Shown here piece by piece: positions 44,051-54,145 of a stretch of 64,000 nucleotides of DNA. Both the position numbers and the translations under genes were made by a program. The notes under the pieces were generated by a model. That model was not told the origin of the DNA. It did not search any database and worked only from the letters and a program-made list of their open reading frames with translations. Origin of the DNA: Lucinisca nassula (Eukaryota > Mollusca > Bivalvia > Lucinida > Lucinidae); assembly GCA_963580285.1 (NCBI GenBank), contig OY757011.1, forward strand, positions 163,082,406 to 163,146,405, in the 5' to 3' direction. Position 1 is the first letter of the stretch. Each line of letters opens with the position of its first letter.

Positions 44051-44282
44051 AGAGGGCTTTAGTTGATGACCACATTTGTCATTCAGCCACCAAGTTTGAT
44101 GTCTGTGTTACAGAAGGCCAAGACAAGCTTCCTACGTTATATTGGTTACCTAAACTTCATAAAAGACCATTCAAAGCACGGTTTATTGCAAATTCAAGCT
44201 CTTGTACCACCACTGAACTCTCCAAATTATTAACCTCGTGTTTTACTGCCATCAAAAACATGTGATAAAATATTGCGACAAA
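44051..44282 (+). pseudogene. Duplicated PLE RT fingers segment
   Basis: After motif A and SLYLACN, where later RT motifs should follow, the sequence jumps back to a second copy of the fingers segment (HSATKFDVCVTEGQDKLPTL to SSSCTTTELSKLLTSC). It matches 43515-43746 closely with an offset of 536 bp. It is cut at 44283 by an inverted PLE 3' end. Confidence 0.85.
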
Positions 44283-44684
44283 GTAGAAGTAAAACAAAGA
44301 TCAGGAATCGATACAATTAACTTACTCCACCCATCAAAGACACCAAAGGAAATGAAACACAAACATTAAGCGACCAGACCATAATGGAAACCTAAACAAA
44401 GGATGGCCATAAGGACAGTTACTTTCCCACAAAATGACCATATGGCCATCCAAAATAAAAAGACACAAGTGATACACACAGTAGGTAACAAACAACACCA
44501 TAAATAAACCGCCACAGAAGAACCGCATTGGAACGGTCAGAGGACTCTACAGCAAGGAACCACTGAAATGCTGGAGCAAAAGAAGACCAACAGTTAGACT
44601 CCGATGGGCCCGACCAGAGACAGAGCATCAGCCACCAACCAACATTACCTTGAATTAGATCTCTTTAATTCTCAATAAGCCTTT

Positions 44685-45033
44685 ACGTTGGAGCCGTCAT
44701 AGAATCTGAGGCCCGACCCACCGGCGTGCAATTAAAGAGGGAAGCAAAGTTGCCAACCGTGATTGGGTTAACTACCATGCATGCAGTCTGTCGTATAACA
44801 TCTATGTTGTACCCAATCTTTTTATATCGAACAATGATTTTACGAAATTGGGTGCTGAAGTCATTGCGGTTATATATTTTTCTGAATTTATATACTAAGT
44901 CACCATAAAATTCGGGTTCCGATAGACCTTGTTGCAGAAGAGATTTAAGTCCAATATTGAATTTTGAAATTAAATCAGAATGGCGTCTATAAAATTTTGA
45001 AAAGGCTTTGCGTAGTTTATGGTACCGATAACC
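44685..45033 (-). pseudogene. PLE protein C-terminal segment
   Basis: Intact frame from GYRYHKLRKAFSKFYRRH through LLQQGLSEPEFYGDLVYKFR, VRYKKIGYNIDVIRQTAC and VVNPITVGNFASLFNCTP to SDSMTAPT and a TAA. I recognise it as the segment following the RT in this bivalve family; no known nuclease motif is visible, so its role is unknown. The DNA encoding the last residues recurs in opposite orientation at 45750-45795. Confidence 0.65.
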
Positions 45034-45613
45034 ACACCCGGGCAGCCTCAAACCTAAATGACTTTCGGCCATATGTGACAGTTCTGACTGCCGGTATCTT
45101 GGCTGTGTTTTCATACCTGAAAGTATAAGAAGACTGTTTTAATTCAATGAGGTCTTTGAGATATACAGGGGGCATGCTATTTATGCATTTGTACGTTTCT
45201 GCAGCAATACAATGCAGTCTGCTCATGTGAAGGGTAGGTAGCTCCACTCTGTTTAGAAGCTCTTCATAGCTCGAAGTGTAGTCTTTAAAAACCACCCTTA
45301 GAGCCCTGTATTGGAGCTTTTCCAATTTTTCTGTGTTTGTCTTGCTGCAGAAATGCCAAATAAGAGGACAATAATTAAAATTGGATTTTATAAAAGATTT
45401 AAAAATTAATAATCTTGTTTCCACTGTCAAGAATTTGCTGAGTCTTTGCAAAACATTGAGCTGTCGGGCTGCCTTCATGCAGAGTTTCTTAATTTGAATA
45501 TCAAAATTGAGCATGAAGTCTAGCTCGACACCCAAGAGTTTGACATTTTCCTCACAGGGAATCTCGACACCAGCAACATTGACATGCTTCATCTGTTCGA
45601 AAGATGTAATGAT
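45033..45613 (-). pseudogene. LINE RT C-terminal fragment inside the PLE
   Basis: An open frame of ~190 residues with HVNVAGVEIPCEENVKLLGV, then KKLCMKAARQLNVLQRLSKF, SNFNYCPLIWHFCSKTN, LEKLQYRALRVVFKDYTSSY and TVTYGRKSFRFEAARVW. It is the connection/thumb region after the RT palm of a CR1/L2-type LINE. The usual ending (W-N-x-L-P) is cut at the Trp, where the frame runs two residues into PLE DNA and stops. The palm with the catalytic DD is absent. Confidence 0.9.
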
Positions 45614-45745
45614 GTTTGTGATTAATTTCAGAATCGATGAAAGGACGAAGAGCATACTGAGAATAACCTCTAGTTAAAAAAGCAGCATCGTATAACTGTT
45701 TAAAACTATTGTAGAATTTATTCGCCTCATTGGTTAAGAGTTCAT

Positions 45746-46345
45746 ACAGTGCACGCCGGTGGGTCAGGCCTCAGATTCTATGACGGTTCCAACGTAAAGG
45801 CTTATTGAGAATTAGAGAGATCTAATTCAAGGTAATGTTGGTTGGTGCCTGATACTCTGTCTCTGGTCGGGCCCATCGGAGTCTAACTGTTGGTTTTCTT
45901 TTGCTCCAGCATTTCAGTGGTTTCTTGCTGTCGAGTCCTCACCGTTGTTTCATCTCTGTGGTTGTTTGATTATTTCTGTTCACGGAGATATTGCACTGAT
46001 GAGTTAGGAGGCCTTCATGCGGAATGAACAAATTATTTATCTAAATCGCGACGGAAGTAAGGGCGAGGATTGTGGCCGCGATAAAATCGATTTAAGCCAC
46101 CCAGTGGAATTCGTTTCCGCTGTCCGTTCGGCGGTTCTTCTGTCGCGGTTTATTTTTGTTATGGTTTGTCTTTGGGTGTTTGTGACGCTTGTGTTGTTTT
46201 ATTTTGGATAGCCTACTGGCCATTTTGTGGGAAAGTAACTGTCCTTTTGGCTTTCCGCTGTTGGTGTTTCCATTAGGGTCTGTTGTTTCATGTTTGTGTG
46301 TCTTTCCCTTTGGTGTCTCTGATGGGAGCTGTGGGTTGTTGAACA
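45746..46345 (+). mobile_element. PLE 3' end: C-terminal codons plus UTR, plus orientation
   Basis: 'gtgcacgccggtgggtcagg' (codons for CTPVGRASDSMT), a linker 'aaggcttattgagaattaga', then the UTR from 45861. It is the inverse of 44283-44733, so the chimeric copy is flanked by this 3' region in inverted orientation. Inverted terminal copies are known for Penelope-like elements. Confidence 0.75.
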
Positions 46346-46369
46346 CTTGGTTTCCTGAGGCGAAATCTT

Positions 46370-46940
46370 CATCAGTGTCCTCAGGATGAGAAAGAGACAG
46401 CATATAGGGGACTTGTTCGCCCAGTCTTGGAATATGGTAGTTGCATCTGGGACCCAAGCGGAGTGGTCCTTAATGAAGAAATTGAAAAAGTTCAGAATAA
46501 AGCTGCTAGATTTGTAACAGGAAATTACTGCTTTGAAACTGGGAGCATGACTGGAATTCAAGGAAAATTAAGATGGGAGTCTCTCAAGAAAAGGAGAAGA
46601 GACAGTAGGCTCATACTCTTATACAAAGGTCTAAAGGGTGCTGCCAGCATTCCAACAGATGACCTTGTTCCCCCAGCTAGGCACTGCAGAAAGCACCACA
46701 AAATGATGTTTCAGACCCTTACTGCAAGATATGACATTTATAAAGAATCGTGCTTCCCCAGAACCATTAGAGATTGGAATGCCCTTCCCGATTCGATTAT
46801 TTCGACGGCTGAAGGTGCTGAGGATTGTGTATCTAAGTTTACCTCTTTGGTTAGAGCTAGGGACTAACTTCCCATATAACAGGTCCTGGTGTATGAATGT
46901 CATTTGACGTGTCACCAGTAACAATTCTGATTCTGAAATA
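46370..46940 (+). pseudogene. LINE RT C-terminal region with 3' end
   Basis: The frame from ~46371 (ETAYRGLVRPVLEYGSCIWD) through VQNKAARFVTGNYCFETG, LRWESLKKRRRDSRLILLYK and ESCFPRTIRDWNALPDSIIS ends in a TAA at 46865-46867. A ~70 bp 3' UTR follows, ending 'gtaacaattctgattctgaa', i.e. an ATTCTG repeat typical of CR1-type tails. The thumb region is intact but the palm and endonuclease are missing (5'-truncated); PLE-UTR abuts it on the left. Different family from 45033-45613. Confidence 0.9.
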
Positions 46941-47305
46941 TGTGTTGTTGCTTATTTCTGTCGTATATATAATCTGATATGAGTGGAATAATGTGTCGAA
47001 GATATTCATTAAGCATTCAATATATGTCCAAGATTTTGGAAAGTCCCAAAGAAATAGTCAGTTTTAGAAGTGACCCCCAAAAATATTTGCTAAATGACCT
47101 GTGCCCATAAAAGTACCATATCTTCCTAGACCCACCCCCACACATAACCAACAATAAAAAATACTAAAATTAAGATTTTTAATCGTCTCAAAATAGTCCC
47201 AGGTAGCCTATGCAGCAGGCAAAATTTAGAATACCCCCTCCCAAGTACGAGTTAACCAAAATAGGTACGAGTTGACTAGGGGGTACGAGTTGACCGAAGA
47301 ACAGG
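46941..47305. other. No gene; TACGAGTTGAC motifs at right end
   Basis: A+T-rich sequence. From 47247, 'gtacgagttgac' type motifs occur three times within ~50 bp; the series continues at 47352 and 48300-48351. Confidence 0.45.
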
Positions 47306-47352
47306 TCAGAATTGTTACTGGTGGCACATCAAAATACATTCATACACCAGGA
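47306..47352 (-). mobile_element. Inverted fragment of the LINE 3' UTR
   Basis: 'gtcagaattgttactggtgg' and 'catacaccagg' are the inverse of 46885-46935. Confidence 0.75.
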
Positions 47353-47368
47353 ACGAGTTGACCAAAAA

Positions 47369-48301
47369 TACGCAAAAATAAAAAAAAAAAAAATATATAT
47401 ATATATAAAACAAAAATACCAATATCAAAATTGATACAAAAAGCGTAGACGACATCCATAGACATGTTGCTGGTGTGAGGGTGTAGATGCGGCTGAAGCT
47501 ACAAGCTAGAAGAAAGAATGGATGGACTCTACAAAAATGGCTAAAAAACTTTGTCTCGAATCCCCTGATTGAATATAAGGTGCATAACACGTAACATGGA
47601 AACGTGTATAGCAATCTTTAGAAACGTCATCCAAATCGCAATGAAACTTTCAAACAAAATTAACTGCTTAACGATCCCCTTAATGATAAGTTCAAACCCG
47701 GAGCCTACCCTGTTACACAAAACAACCCACACCCCTTTGCGGCAAACCGCAAAAACCCAAGGCACAGCACTGCTATAACTTAAACGCAGTGCAATCACGT
47801 AGCCAAACGTTTAGAATGGAGTTCCAAATTACTACAACTAAACTATGTTTCACCAAAACAAAGGCTCACATTGGAACTGTGCAACACATCCACAGCCCTT
47901 GAAAAATGAAGCACGCCTAGCCCAGAAACTCCAACAAATTAAGCTGCCCTTTAGCGACAGGACACATGCACTCCTGAAGCAAACGGGAAGACAAAATATA
48001 AGCCCCACCGAGACCTGGAAAGGTCACGGCATCGTTTCACAAACCTCTCAGGACGGAGCTCGGCGATTGGCTACAGGGCAAGGGGATGCCCGTGGGCTCG
48101 GAGACACCTGAGACGTGAGACGACAAACACGAGACGGACGGGGCTGGAGCCGAGCGATGGTCTCCATGTTCACCGGCAACGGGGAATAGGGGTACCACCG
48201 AACGGCTACGGTGTAGTGCCAGCATGGATTCGTTCCCTGGGACCCCACCAGCTGACGACCCGCGACACGGGGAAACTGGAAAACAACAACAACAACAACG
48301 T
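47369..48301 (+). mobile_element. Retroposed 0.93 kb segment with 12 bp TSD and CAA tail
   Basis: 'gttgaccaaaaa' occurs at 47357-47368 and 48302-48313. The segment ends in (CAA)n at ~48280-48299 and is noticeably G+C-richer (47900-48260) than its surroundings. An 88-codon frame at 47845-48111 (RTHALLKQTGRQNISPTETW) shows no known domain. The CAA tail plus TSD point to LINE-mediated insertion; the source is unknown. Confidence 0.6.
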
Positions 48302-48376
48302 GTTGACCAAAAACCTTACAGATACGAGTTGACTAAGGTACGAGTTGACCAGTTACCAACCACACAAGCCGGACAT

Positions 48377-50776
48377 GGCGAACACTAATGTCCGGGAATT
48401 GTCCGGGAAATCGCCGGGAATTGTCCGGGAAATGGGGGATAGTGATGCGTTATCCCTAATATCTCCACTTCGGGTGGTCAGAAATTAATAAAATTAGTAT
48501 CAAATAAAATTTTAAGCTCCATTCTAAAAGATTATTAAAATAATTTACTTTTTAAACGTTTTAGGGGTCCATTTATTTAGTTAATTTGTCCGGGAAATTC
48601 TCGGATTTTGTCCTGGATTTTGGGGTAGTTGTGCGTTAACCCTAATATCTCAACTTCGGGTGGTCAGAAATTAATAAAGTTAGTATCAAATAAAATTTTT
48701 AGCTCCATTCTAAAAGATTATTAAAAATAGTTTTCATTTTGAATATTTTAGGGGTCCATTTCTGAAGTTAATTTGTCCGGGAAATTCCCGGTTGTGTCCT
48801 GGATGTTGGGGTAGTTGTGCATTTTCATAGTATCTCTGTTTGTGGTGATCACTTATTGATAACGATTGATCTATATTAAAATTTTAAGTTCAGTTCTAAA
48901 AGAATATACAAAAATCTTTCCATACACCTCATTGAGGCAGTTCTAATGAGTGCACACAACATGACTAATTTATAGAAGATCTCAAAGAATCTTTAATTAC
49001 GGCAAACAGTATAGAACTTGGTCAACGGTTTAACACATGTATGCCTAGCGCCCCATTGTTGGGCCATTGGCAAACAGTGTAGATCATGATCGAAGGTTTA
49101 ACCCATATATGCCTTGAGTCCCACTTGTGGGACATTGGCAGATAGTGTAGATCCACTGGCAGATCAGATAATTAACCCAGATATTTAATCCATATATGCC
49201 TAGCGTCCCATTTGTGGGACATAGTCAAACAGTGTAGACTCAAATGATCAGACGCTGCAAAACGTGTCGTCTGATCTGGGCCGCATAATGCTACATCTGA
49301 TCTGGGTCTACACTATTTGCTTAAACAACGAGGAAATTTAACCGCATCCATTTCTTGCTAGCAATAAATTAGGTGTACGGACGTTGACGGACAATTATGA
49401 TCAGTAGCTGCGCAAACCTTGGCGTCTAATCTGGGCCGCTAAGTGCGACGTCTGATCTCGGTCTACACTGTTTGCTTAATCAACGACGAAATTTAACCGC
49501 ATCCATTTCTTGCTGGCAATGAATTAGATGTACGGACTTTGACTGATTTGACGGACCATGATGCTCAGACGTTGCAAAACTTGGCGTCTGATCTCGGCCG
49601 CAAAATGCGACATCTGATCTGGTTCTATACTGTTTGCTTAAACAACGAAATTTAAGCGCATCCATTTCTTCCTGACGATGAATTAGGTGTACGGACTTTG
49701 AGCGATTTTACGGGCCATTAATTTTTTAACGAGATTAAAAATGTGTAAAGTTAATTGCTTTAACTCATAATAAGTTGGCGTGTGCTGCTTACCGGGATTG
49801 AAATAGTAGAAATACTTCATTCATTCACTTGTAAAATCATAAAAATGCCAGTCTGGTGATTCTGCAAAATGCCTGAGTATATTGATAACATGATTTGCTG
49901 TGAAAATCTTAAGTGCAAAATTTGGTTTTATAGAATATGTTTATGTTTGAATTCATCATCAAATCAATGGCAGTGTCCGTCTTGTGAGCAGCAACATGTG
50001 TGACATCATAGAAAGCTTTGTAATGGAAACCTATGTAAATCCAATTTTATACAGAGAAAAGTAGGATTTACAAGGGGTGTGCAGTCTTTCTTTCGTTCTC
50101 ACAAGTCGATATATTAAGGAAAACGAACCAATACCCCCAGCATCCTGGATACCATCCGGGTTGTGGGTACTCATTAGAACTGCCTCATTGAGGTGTATAA
50201 AGAGATTTTTTTATATTTTTTTAGAATTGAAGTTAAAATTTTAAAATATATCAATTGTTATCCATAAGTGATCACCAAAAACCGAGATATTATGAAAACG
50301 CACAACTACCGCAAGATCCAGGACACATTCGGGAATTTCCCGGACAAATTAACTTCAGAAATGGACCCCTAAAATATTCAACATGAAAAATATTTTTTAA
50401 CTATCTTTTAAAATTGAGCTAAAATTTTTATTTGATACTAATTTTATTAATTTCTGACAACCGAAAGTCGAGATATTAGGGTTAACGCATCAATACCCCA
50501 AAATCCAGGACAAAATCCGAGAATTTCCCGGACAAATTAACTTAAAAAATGGACCCCTAAAACGTTAAAAAAGTAAAGTATTATTTTTTATCTTTTATAA
50601 TAGAGCTAAAAATTTTATTTGATACTAATTTTATTAATTTCTGACAACCCGAAGTGGAGATATTAGCGACAACACACCACTACCTCCAATTTCCCGGACA
50701 TTTCCCGGCGAATTCCCGGACATTTTCCGGACAATTTCCGGACATTAGTGTGCACCCCCGGACATTAGTGTTCACC
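48377..50776. mobile_element. Fold-back element, ~600 bp inverted arms with subrepeats
   Basis: Left arm 48377-48962 and right arm 50158-50776 are inverse copies, from the outer 'gaacactaatgtccggg' to the inner 'gaactgcctcattgaggtg'. Each arm holds ~188 bp direct subrepeats ('aatttgtccgggaaatt' at ~48582 and 48770, with partial units outside) and short TGTCCGGGAA clusters at the outer end. The 1.2 kb centre has other repeats and no ORF. This is the structure of Foldback-type (FB/Galileo-like) transposons. No clear TSD was read. Confidence 0.85.
49000..49720 (+). repeat. Hairpin-family cluster and ~155 bp tandem repeat in the fold-back centre
   Basis: Several 'ggcaaacagtgtagatc' type units with 'catatatgcc' links at 49010-49260, then three ~155-160 bp units beginning 'tgcttaaacaacgaggaaat' near 49318, 49472 and 49634 (last partial), each with 'cgcatccatttcttgc'. 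Confidence 0.75.
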
Positions 50777-50859
50777 GTACAGAAACGACGTCCATAACAA
50801 TAGTTTTATATAGGATTTTTTTTTGTTGATGTCGTTACTCATTTCGGAATCACTATCCA

Positions 50860-51000
50860 TTTTACAATTTCCGGTGATTCCGAATTGTTTCGCTCAATTT
50901 TAAAAATCGATCGTCACTTCCTGTGACTGAGCTTCCGGTCGGGTGGAGAAGTGACACTTTGAGTGTCAACATGGATAATTGGAAGTGAGAGTTAAATCAT
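50860..51000 (+). promoter_or_regulatory. Possible promoter with ETS-type motifs
   Basis: Three ETS-like sites ('tttccggtg' ~50868, 'acttcctgtg' ~50916, 'cttccggtc' ~50932) precede an ATG at 50971 encoding MDNW and then 'gaa|gtgaga' at 50984, a plausible donor. ETS-rich, TATA-less sequence is typical of housekeeping promoters, so a short first exon is possible. No downstream exon was identified; chance occurrence is possible. Confidence 0.25.
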
Positions 51001-51140
51001 TGCTGTAAAGAAACTAACTCTGCAGTGACATAAGCCTATGTGGGGCAAGTGATTAACTTCCTAGTAACAGGCAGTCGGAAGAGTTTGACCGATTGCAAAG
51101 GACAAGTTTTAAGCACAAGGTGCTGTACTTTTCTAACTAT

Positions 51141-51306
51141 ATTAGAAGCCTCCGTGGTGCAGTGGTTACGCTACTCGCCTTGTAAACCAGGGATCGCAGG
51201 ATCGATCCCGGGCTTCTCCAGACTTTCGGATGAGTCTTTAAACCGAGGTCCCGTCTCCGTATGACCTTAGCTGTTGGTGGGACGTAAAACTAAAACTCAC
51301 TCACTC
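51141..51306 (+). mobile_element. tRNA-derived SINE, family S1, with perfect 14 bp TSD
   Basis: The TSD 'acttttctaactat' is exact at 51127-51140 and 51307-51320. A box-like 'gtggtgcagtggttac', B box-like 'ggatcgatcccg', then the S1 body ('gtatgaccttagctgttggt') and an ACTC tail. The best preserved S1 copy, hence relatively recent. Confidence 0.95.
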
Positions 51307-51463
51307 ACTTTTCTAACTATCAAATGTCAGTTGAATTATTATTTAAATCATTGTTATAATATTATTTTGAATTAATTGTTATATAATCATAGAATTATAG
51401 CATCACTTGTTATGCCCTACTTATTTCACAACATTTCTGCAACAGCCTTCCTACAAGTACAAG

Positions 51464-52099
51464 GGGGAACAAGACAGTTCCCCGACATGGTTTTTGGAGA
51501 CAGTTCCCCGACACATTTGTAGACAGTTCCCCGACACTATTGTTCATAGTTAAATGACCTGTGCCTGATAATTATAATTGGCAATTAGTTCCCAGACACT
51601 TTTGATGAGAGTTCCCCGACACTATTGTTCATAGTCTTAATAACCTAATTGGCAATTAGGGATAATTGGGGATAATAAAGGCTAAGTAACAATTCTGATT
51701 CTGAAGTGATCATTGTGAATAGATTAAGTATACCTGTGATTTGGAGAGGCAATGTCTTTCTGTGTCGGGGAATTGTCTTAAGATATATTAGTTATAATTT
51801 GGACGTTTCCTGTTATGGCAACTATACTAATGAGTTGTCTGAAATATTCTCGTTGGAAGTATAAGCTTTTATTTTATACATGTAAAAGTCTGTCGAGGAA
51901 CTGTCTCCAAAAATGTCGATGAACCCATCATTTAATATTTCTAAACGTCTGTCGGTGAATTGTCTTCAAAATATTGATGAACACATAATAACTATCAATT
52001 ATGATAATCATCATGATCAGTCACAGGTCATTTGGCTATGAACAATAGTGTCGGGGGAACTGTCTCCAAAAACCGTGTCGGGGAACTGTCTCAATTCCA
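51464..52099. mobile_element. Small fold-back element with GACAGTTCCCCGACA subrepeats
   Basis: The left arm has 'gacagttccccgacatggtt', 'gagacagttccccgacacat', 'gacagttccccgacactatt' then 'gttcatagttaaatgacctg'. The right arm (~51980-52099) is its inverse with 'gtgtcggggaactgtctcaa'. Further degenerate modules occur internally ('gtcggggaattgtctt' 51765, 'gtcgaggaactgtctcc' 51893). 'tacaag' at 51458-51463 and 52100-52105 may be the TSD. Confidence 0.75.
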
Positions 52100-52974
52100 T
52101 ACAAGGAACCCTTGGAAAATATATTTATCATGGACCAGCATTCTGATCTTCACAAGGTTTTGTTGTTTTTTTACCTAGAATTCCGAATTCTATTACGAAA
52201 CAACATTAATCCAAAAGTTTTTGATTGTTGTTTTTTGTGTATGCATATTTCCATATTCCCTGCATATAACATGTAGTTGTGACATTTATTTTAGAGATAT
52301 TTTATACCATATTATGTTTTCACTTGTCTAATCACTATTAGCTAAATACCCTAAATAAACACATCACACATTTAAATTAGGTTGTTACCGCTGGAAGAAT
52401 AAAAAAAAATGCAAACCTGGTTATGCATGCCGTGTGGGCCAAAATTATAATTTGTGACCGGTATATCAAGTACAAAGAATATGTAGAGATAACTCATGGA
52501 TACCCAAAATTATTTAGTACAATTAGACCAAAATTATTGTCCAAGTGAGTGAGCCTCTTCTGATGAGGGACGTATCACATGTATATATTGTACTCGAAAG
52601 TTCGGTTGTGGGTGCTCATTTTGACCACTTTTATGAGGCGGTTCTAATGAGTATCCACAATGTTTGTCTTGTAGAAGTAAATAGGAACATGATGAATCTC
52701 ACCAACACCAGTTTTCTCTAAGAATGGTGGGGTTTAGTGAGATGTGTTTAGTGTGACCAACGCAGTATCAGAAGAACATTACAGTCCCAGATCAGACAAC
52801 TCCTGGAAGAGTAGACATGATAAGGGGTCTGCACTGTTTGCAATTCCATCTGCACAGTTTGGCTTCTTGCTCGAGTGTGAAATAAATTTGCTAAGCTTTC
52901 AGGAGAATTACTGGTACTGGCCGAGAATTCCAACCAGTCTTCCCGGTTTAGCATCCCCAGCAACACTGTATGGG
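52100..52974. other. No gene; fragments of fold-back inner ends
   Basis: 'gtgggtgctcattttgacca' and 'gaggcggttctaatgagtat' at 52608-52660 resemble the inner arms of the 48377 element. A frame at 52744-53025 overlaps a hairpin-family piece and R1 and is not called. Confidence 0.4.
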
Positions 52975-53228
52975 TCATTTTTGAGATGTTGCTTCCAGTT
53001 TTGTGGGACTTTTACCCGACATTGAGATGAATGACATCTCAAGCCCTGTCACCCAGTGCAACCAATAGGGTTTATAAGTATGGACAGTCCAACTCCCAAC
53101 GCTTTGCCTGGGCAGGCCTAGATCCTCTTTAAAAGTGGTTTACCAGAACTAGTGTTTGGTCGGTTTCAGCTCTGTGTGGAAAAATCATGCAGCCCATCAA
53201 AATCCTGATGGGCGGGAGCCGACCAGGT
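52975..53228 (+). repeat. Dispersed repeat R1, copy 4
   Basis: 'gtgggacttttacccgacat' through 'gctttgcctgggcaggccta' to 'cctgatgggcggg'. Only the first part of the family is missing. Confidence 0.75.
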
Positions 53229-53386
53229 GTCTAAATTTTTTAGGATTTTTACCATTGTCTTTGTGACTCTTGTGACAAGCACCCACGAATCTATGTTTTG
53301 AACAAAAATAGTGGGAAAAAATGTAAGGTGTTATTTAGTATGACTTGTTCTCTTTCCATTTCTTTTAACTTACCATATGTATTTGA

Positions 53387-53455
53387 GCAAACAGTGTAGA
53401 CACAGATGAGACAATGCAGAATGTGTTGTCTCATCAGGGTCTGCACTGTTTGCCA
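53387..53455. repeat. Hairpin repeat with near-perfect stem
   Basis: 'gcaaacagtgtagac' pairs with 'gtctgcactgtttgc' and 'gatgagaca' with 'tgtctcatc' around a short loop. The cleanest hairpin of this family. Confidence 0.8.
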
Positions 53456-53594
53456 CTCATCAAGCAACTTTAGGCACAACTTTGGGTAGTATGTTGTACT
53501 TACTAATTAATCAGTTACAAGCAAATCAGTAATGATGTTAAGGTCTGAAGCTTATTTTTCCTATAAAATATTAATTGTGAGTACTCGTTAGAAC

Positions 53595-53619
53595 TGCCTC
53601 AATGAGGCAGTTCTCGTCG
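53595..53619. repeat. Short palindrome agaactgcctca / tgaggcagttct
   Basis: 12 bp arms with a 1 nt centre. The same palindrome half forms the inner end of the 48377 fold-back arms, so this is probably a remnant of that family. Confidence 0.75.
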
Positions 53620-53919
53620 ATACCTACTATCTATGTTTTTGAGCAGAAGTAAGAAATATAACACTTATTGTCATCTTCAAATATTCATTTTTAGGCTGTG
53701 AAGTTTACAATGCATTTTATGAGCACCTGAGTATATGCAAGTATGTGAAATTGGTTGTGCATAACTGAAACTCCCTTAAACCATTTTATAGCAAATGATT
53801 GCAATTGGTAGTTAAATGCTGATCATCATGTGTTTTAGTTTATAGTATATTGTTGAGGTTTGGAGGTATTCTCAATATTCTATATATATAATAAATTTGC
53901 TTATCCGTTTGATAGTCTC

Positions 53920-54145
53920 TAACCCATTTGGTAACGGAAACCCCAAAAGGGTAACTGGCAAACAGTGCAGGCCCAGATCAGATGCTGCAGCAGGCGTCAT
54001 CTGATCAGGGCCTCCACTGTTTGCTATAAGTTCAGTCATTTTCTGAATCAATTCAGAAGAAAGCACAATCTGACACCCCTAAATTTTGAAATGGACTCCT
54101 GCTATATATAAGGAGGAAGTTTCCATTTGGTACAAAAAAGGGTTA
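53920..54145 (+). mobile_element. MITE-like element M1, copy 3
   Basis: 'ctaacccatttggtaacgga' at the left faces 'ttggtacaaaaaagggtta' at the right. Inside is a hairpin of 'cagatcagatgctgcagcag' and 'gtcatctgatcagggc'. The most intact M1 copy. Confidence 0.75.

Larger units (their letters stand above)
44283..45745 (-). mobile_element. Chimeric PLE - LINE - PLE retroelement copy
   Basis: Read on the minus strand: PLE N-terminal coding (45745-45614: LLTNEANKFYNSFKQLYDAA and LRPFIDSEINHK), a LINE RT thumb region (~45613-45033), PLE C-terminal coding (~45033-44685: GYRYHKLRKAFSKFYRRH to CTPVGRASDSMTAPT stop), and PLE-UTR (to 44283). The PLE RT core is replaced by the LINE segment. It lies inverted within other PLE sequence. 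Whether the LINE was inserted and flanks deleted, or the join arose by template switching, cannot be told from this copy. Confidence 0.8.

Noticed and set aside
44726..44908. Plus-strand 60-codon frame
   Set aside because: Shadow of the minus-strand PLE C-terminal coding.
51148..51220. tRNA-like sequence with A and B boxes
   Set aside because: The cloverleaf is degenerate and the unit is followed by a SINE body and flanked by a TSD, so it is a SINE head and not a tRNA gene. The same holds for 5790-5850, 14667-14730, 37222-37290 and 56543-56600.
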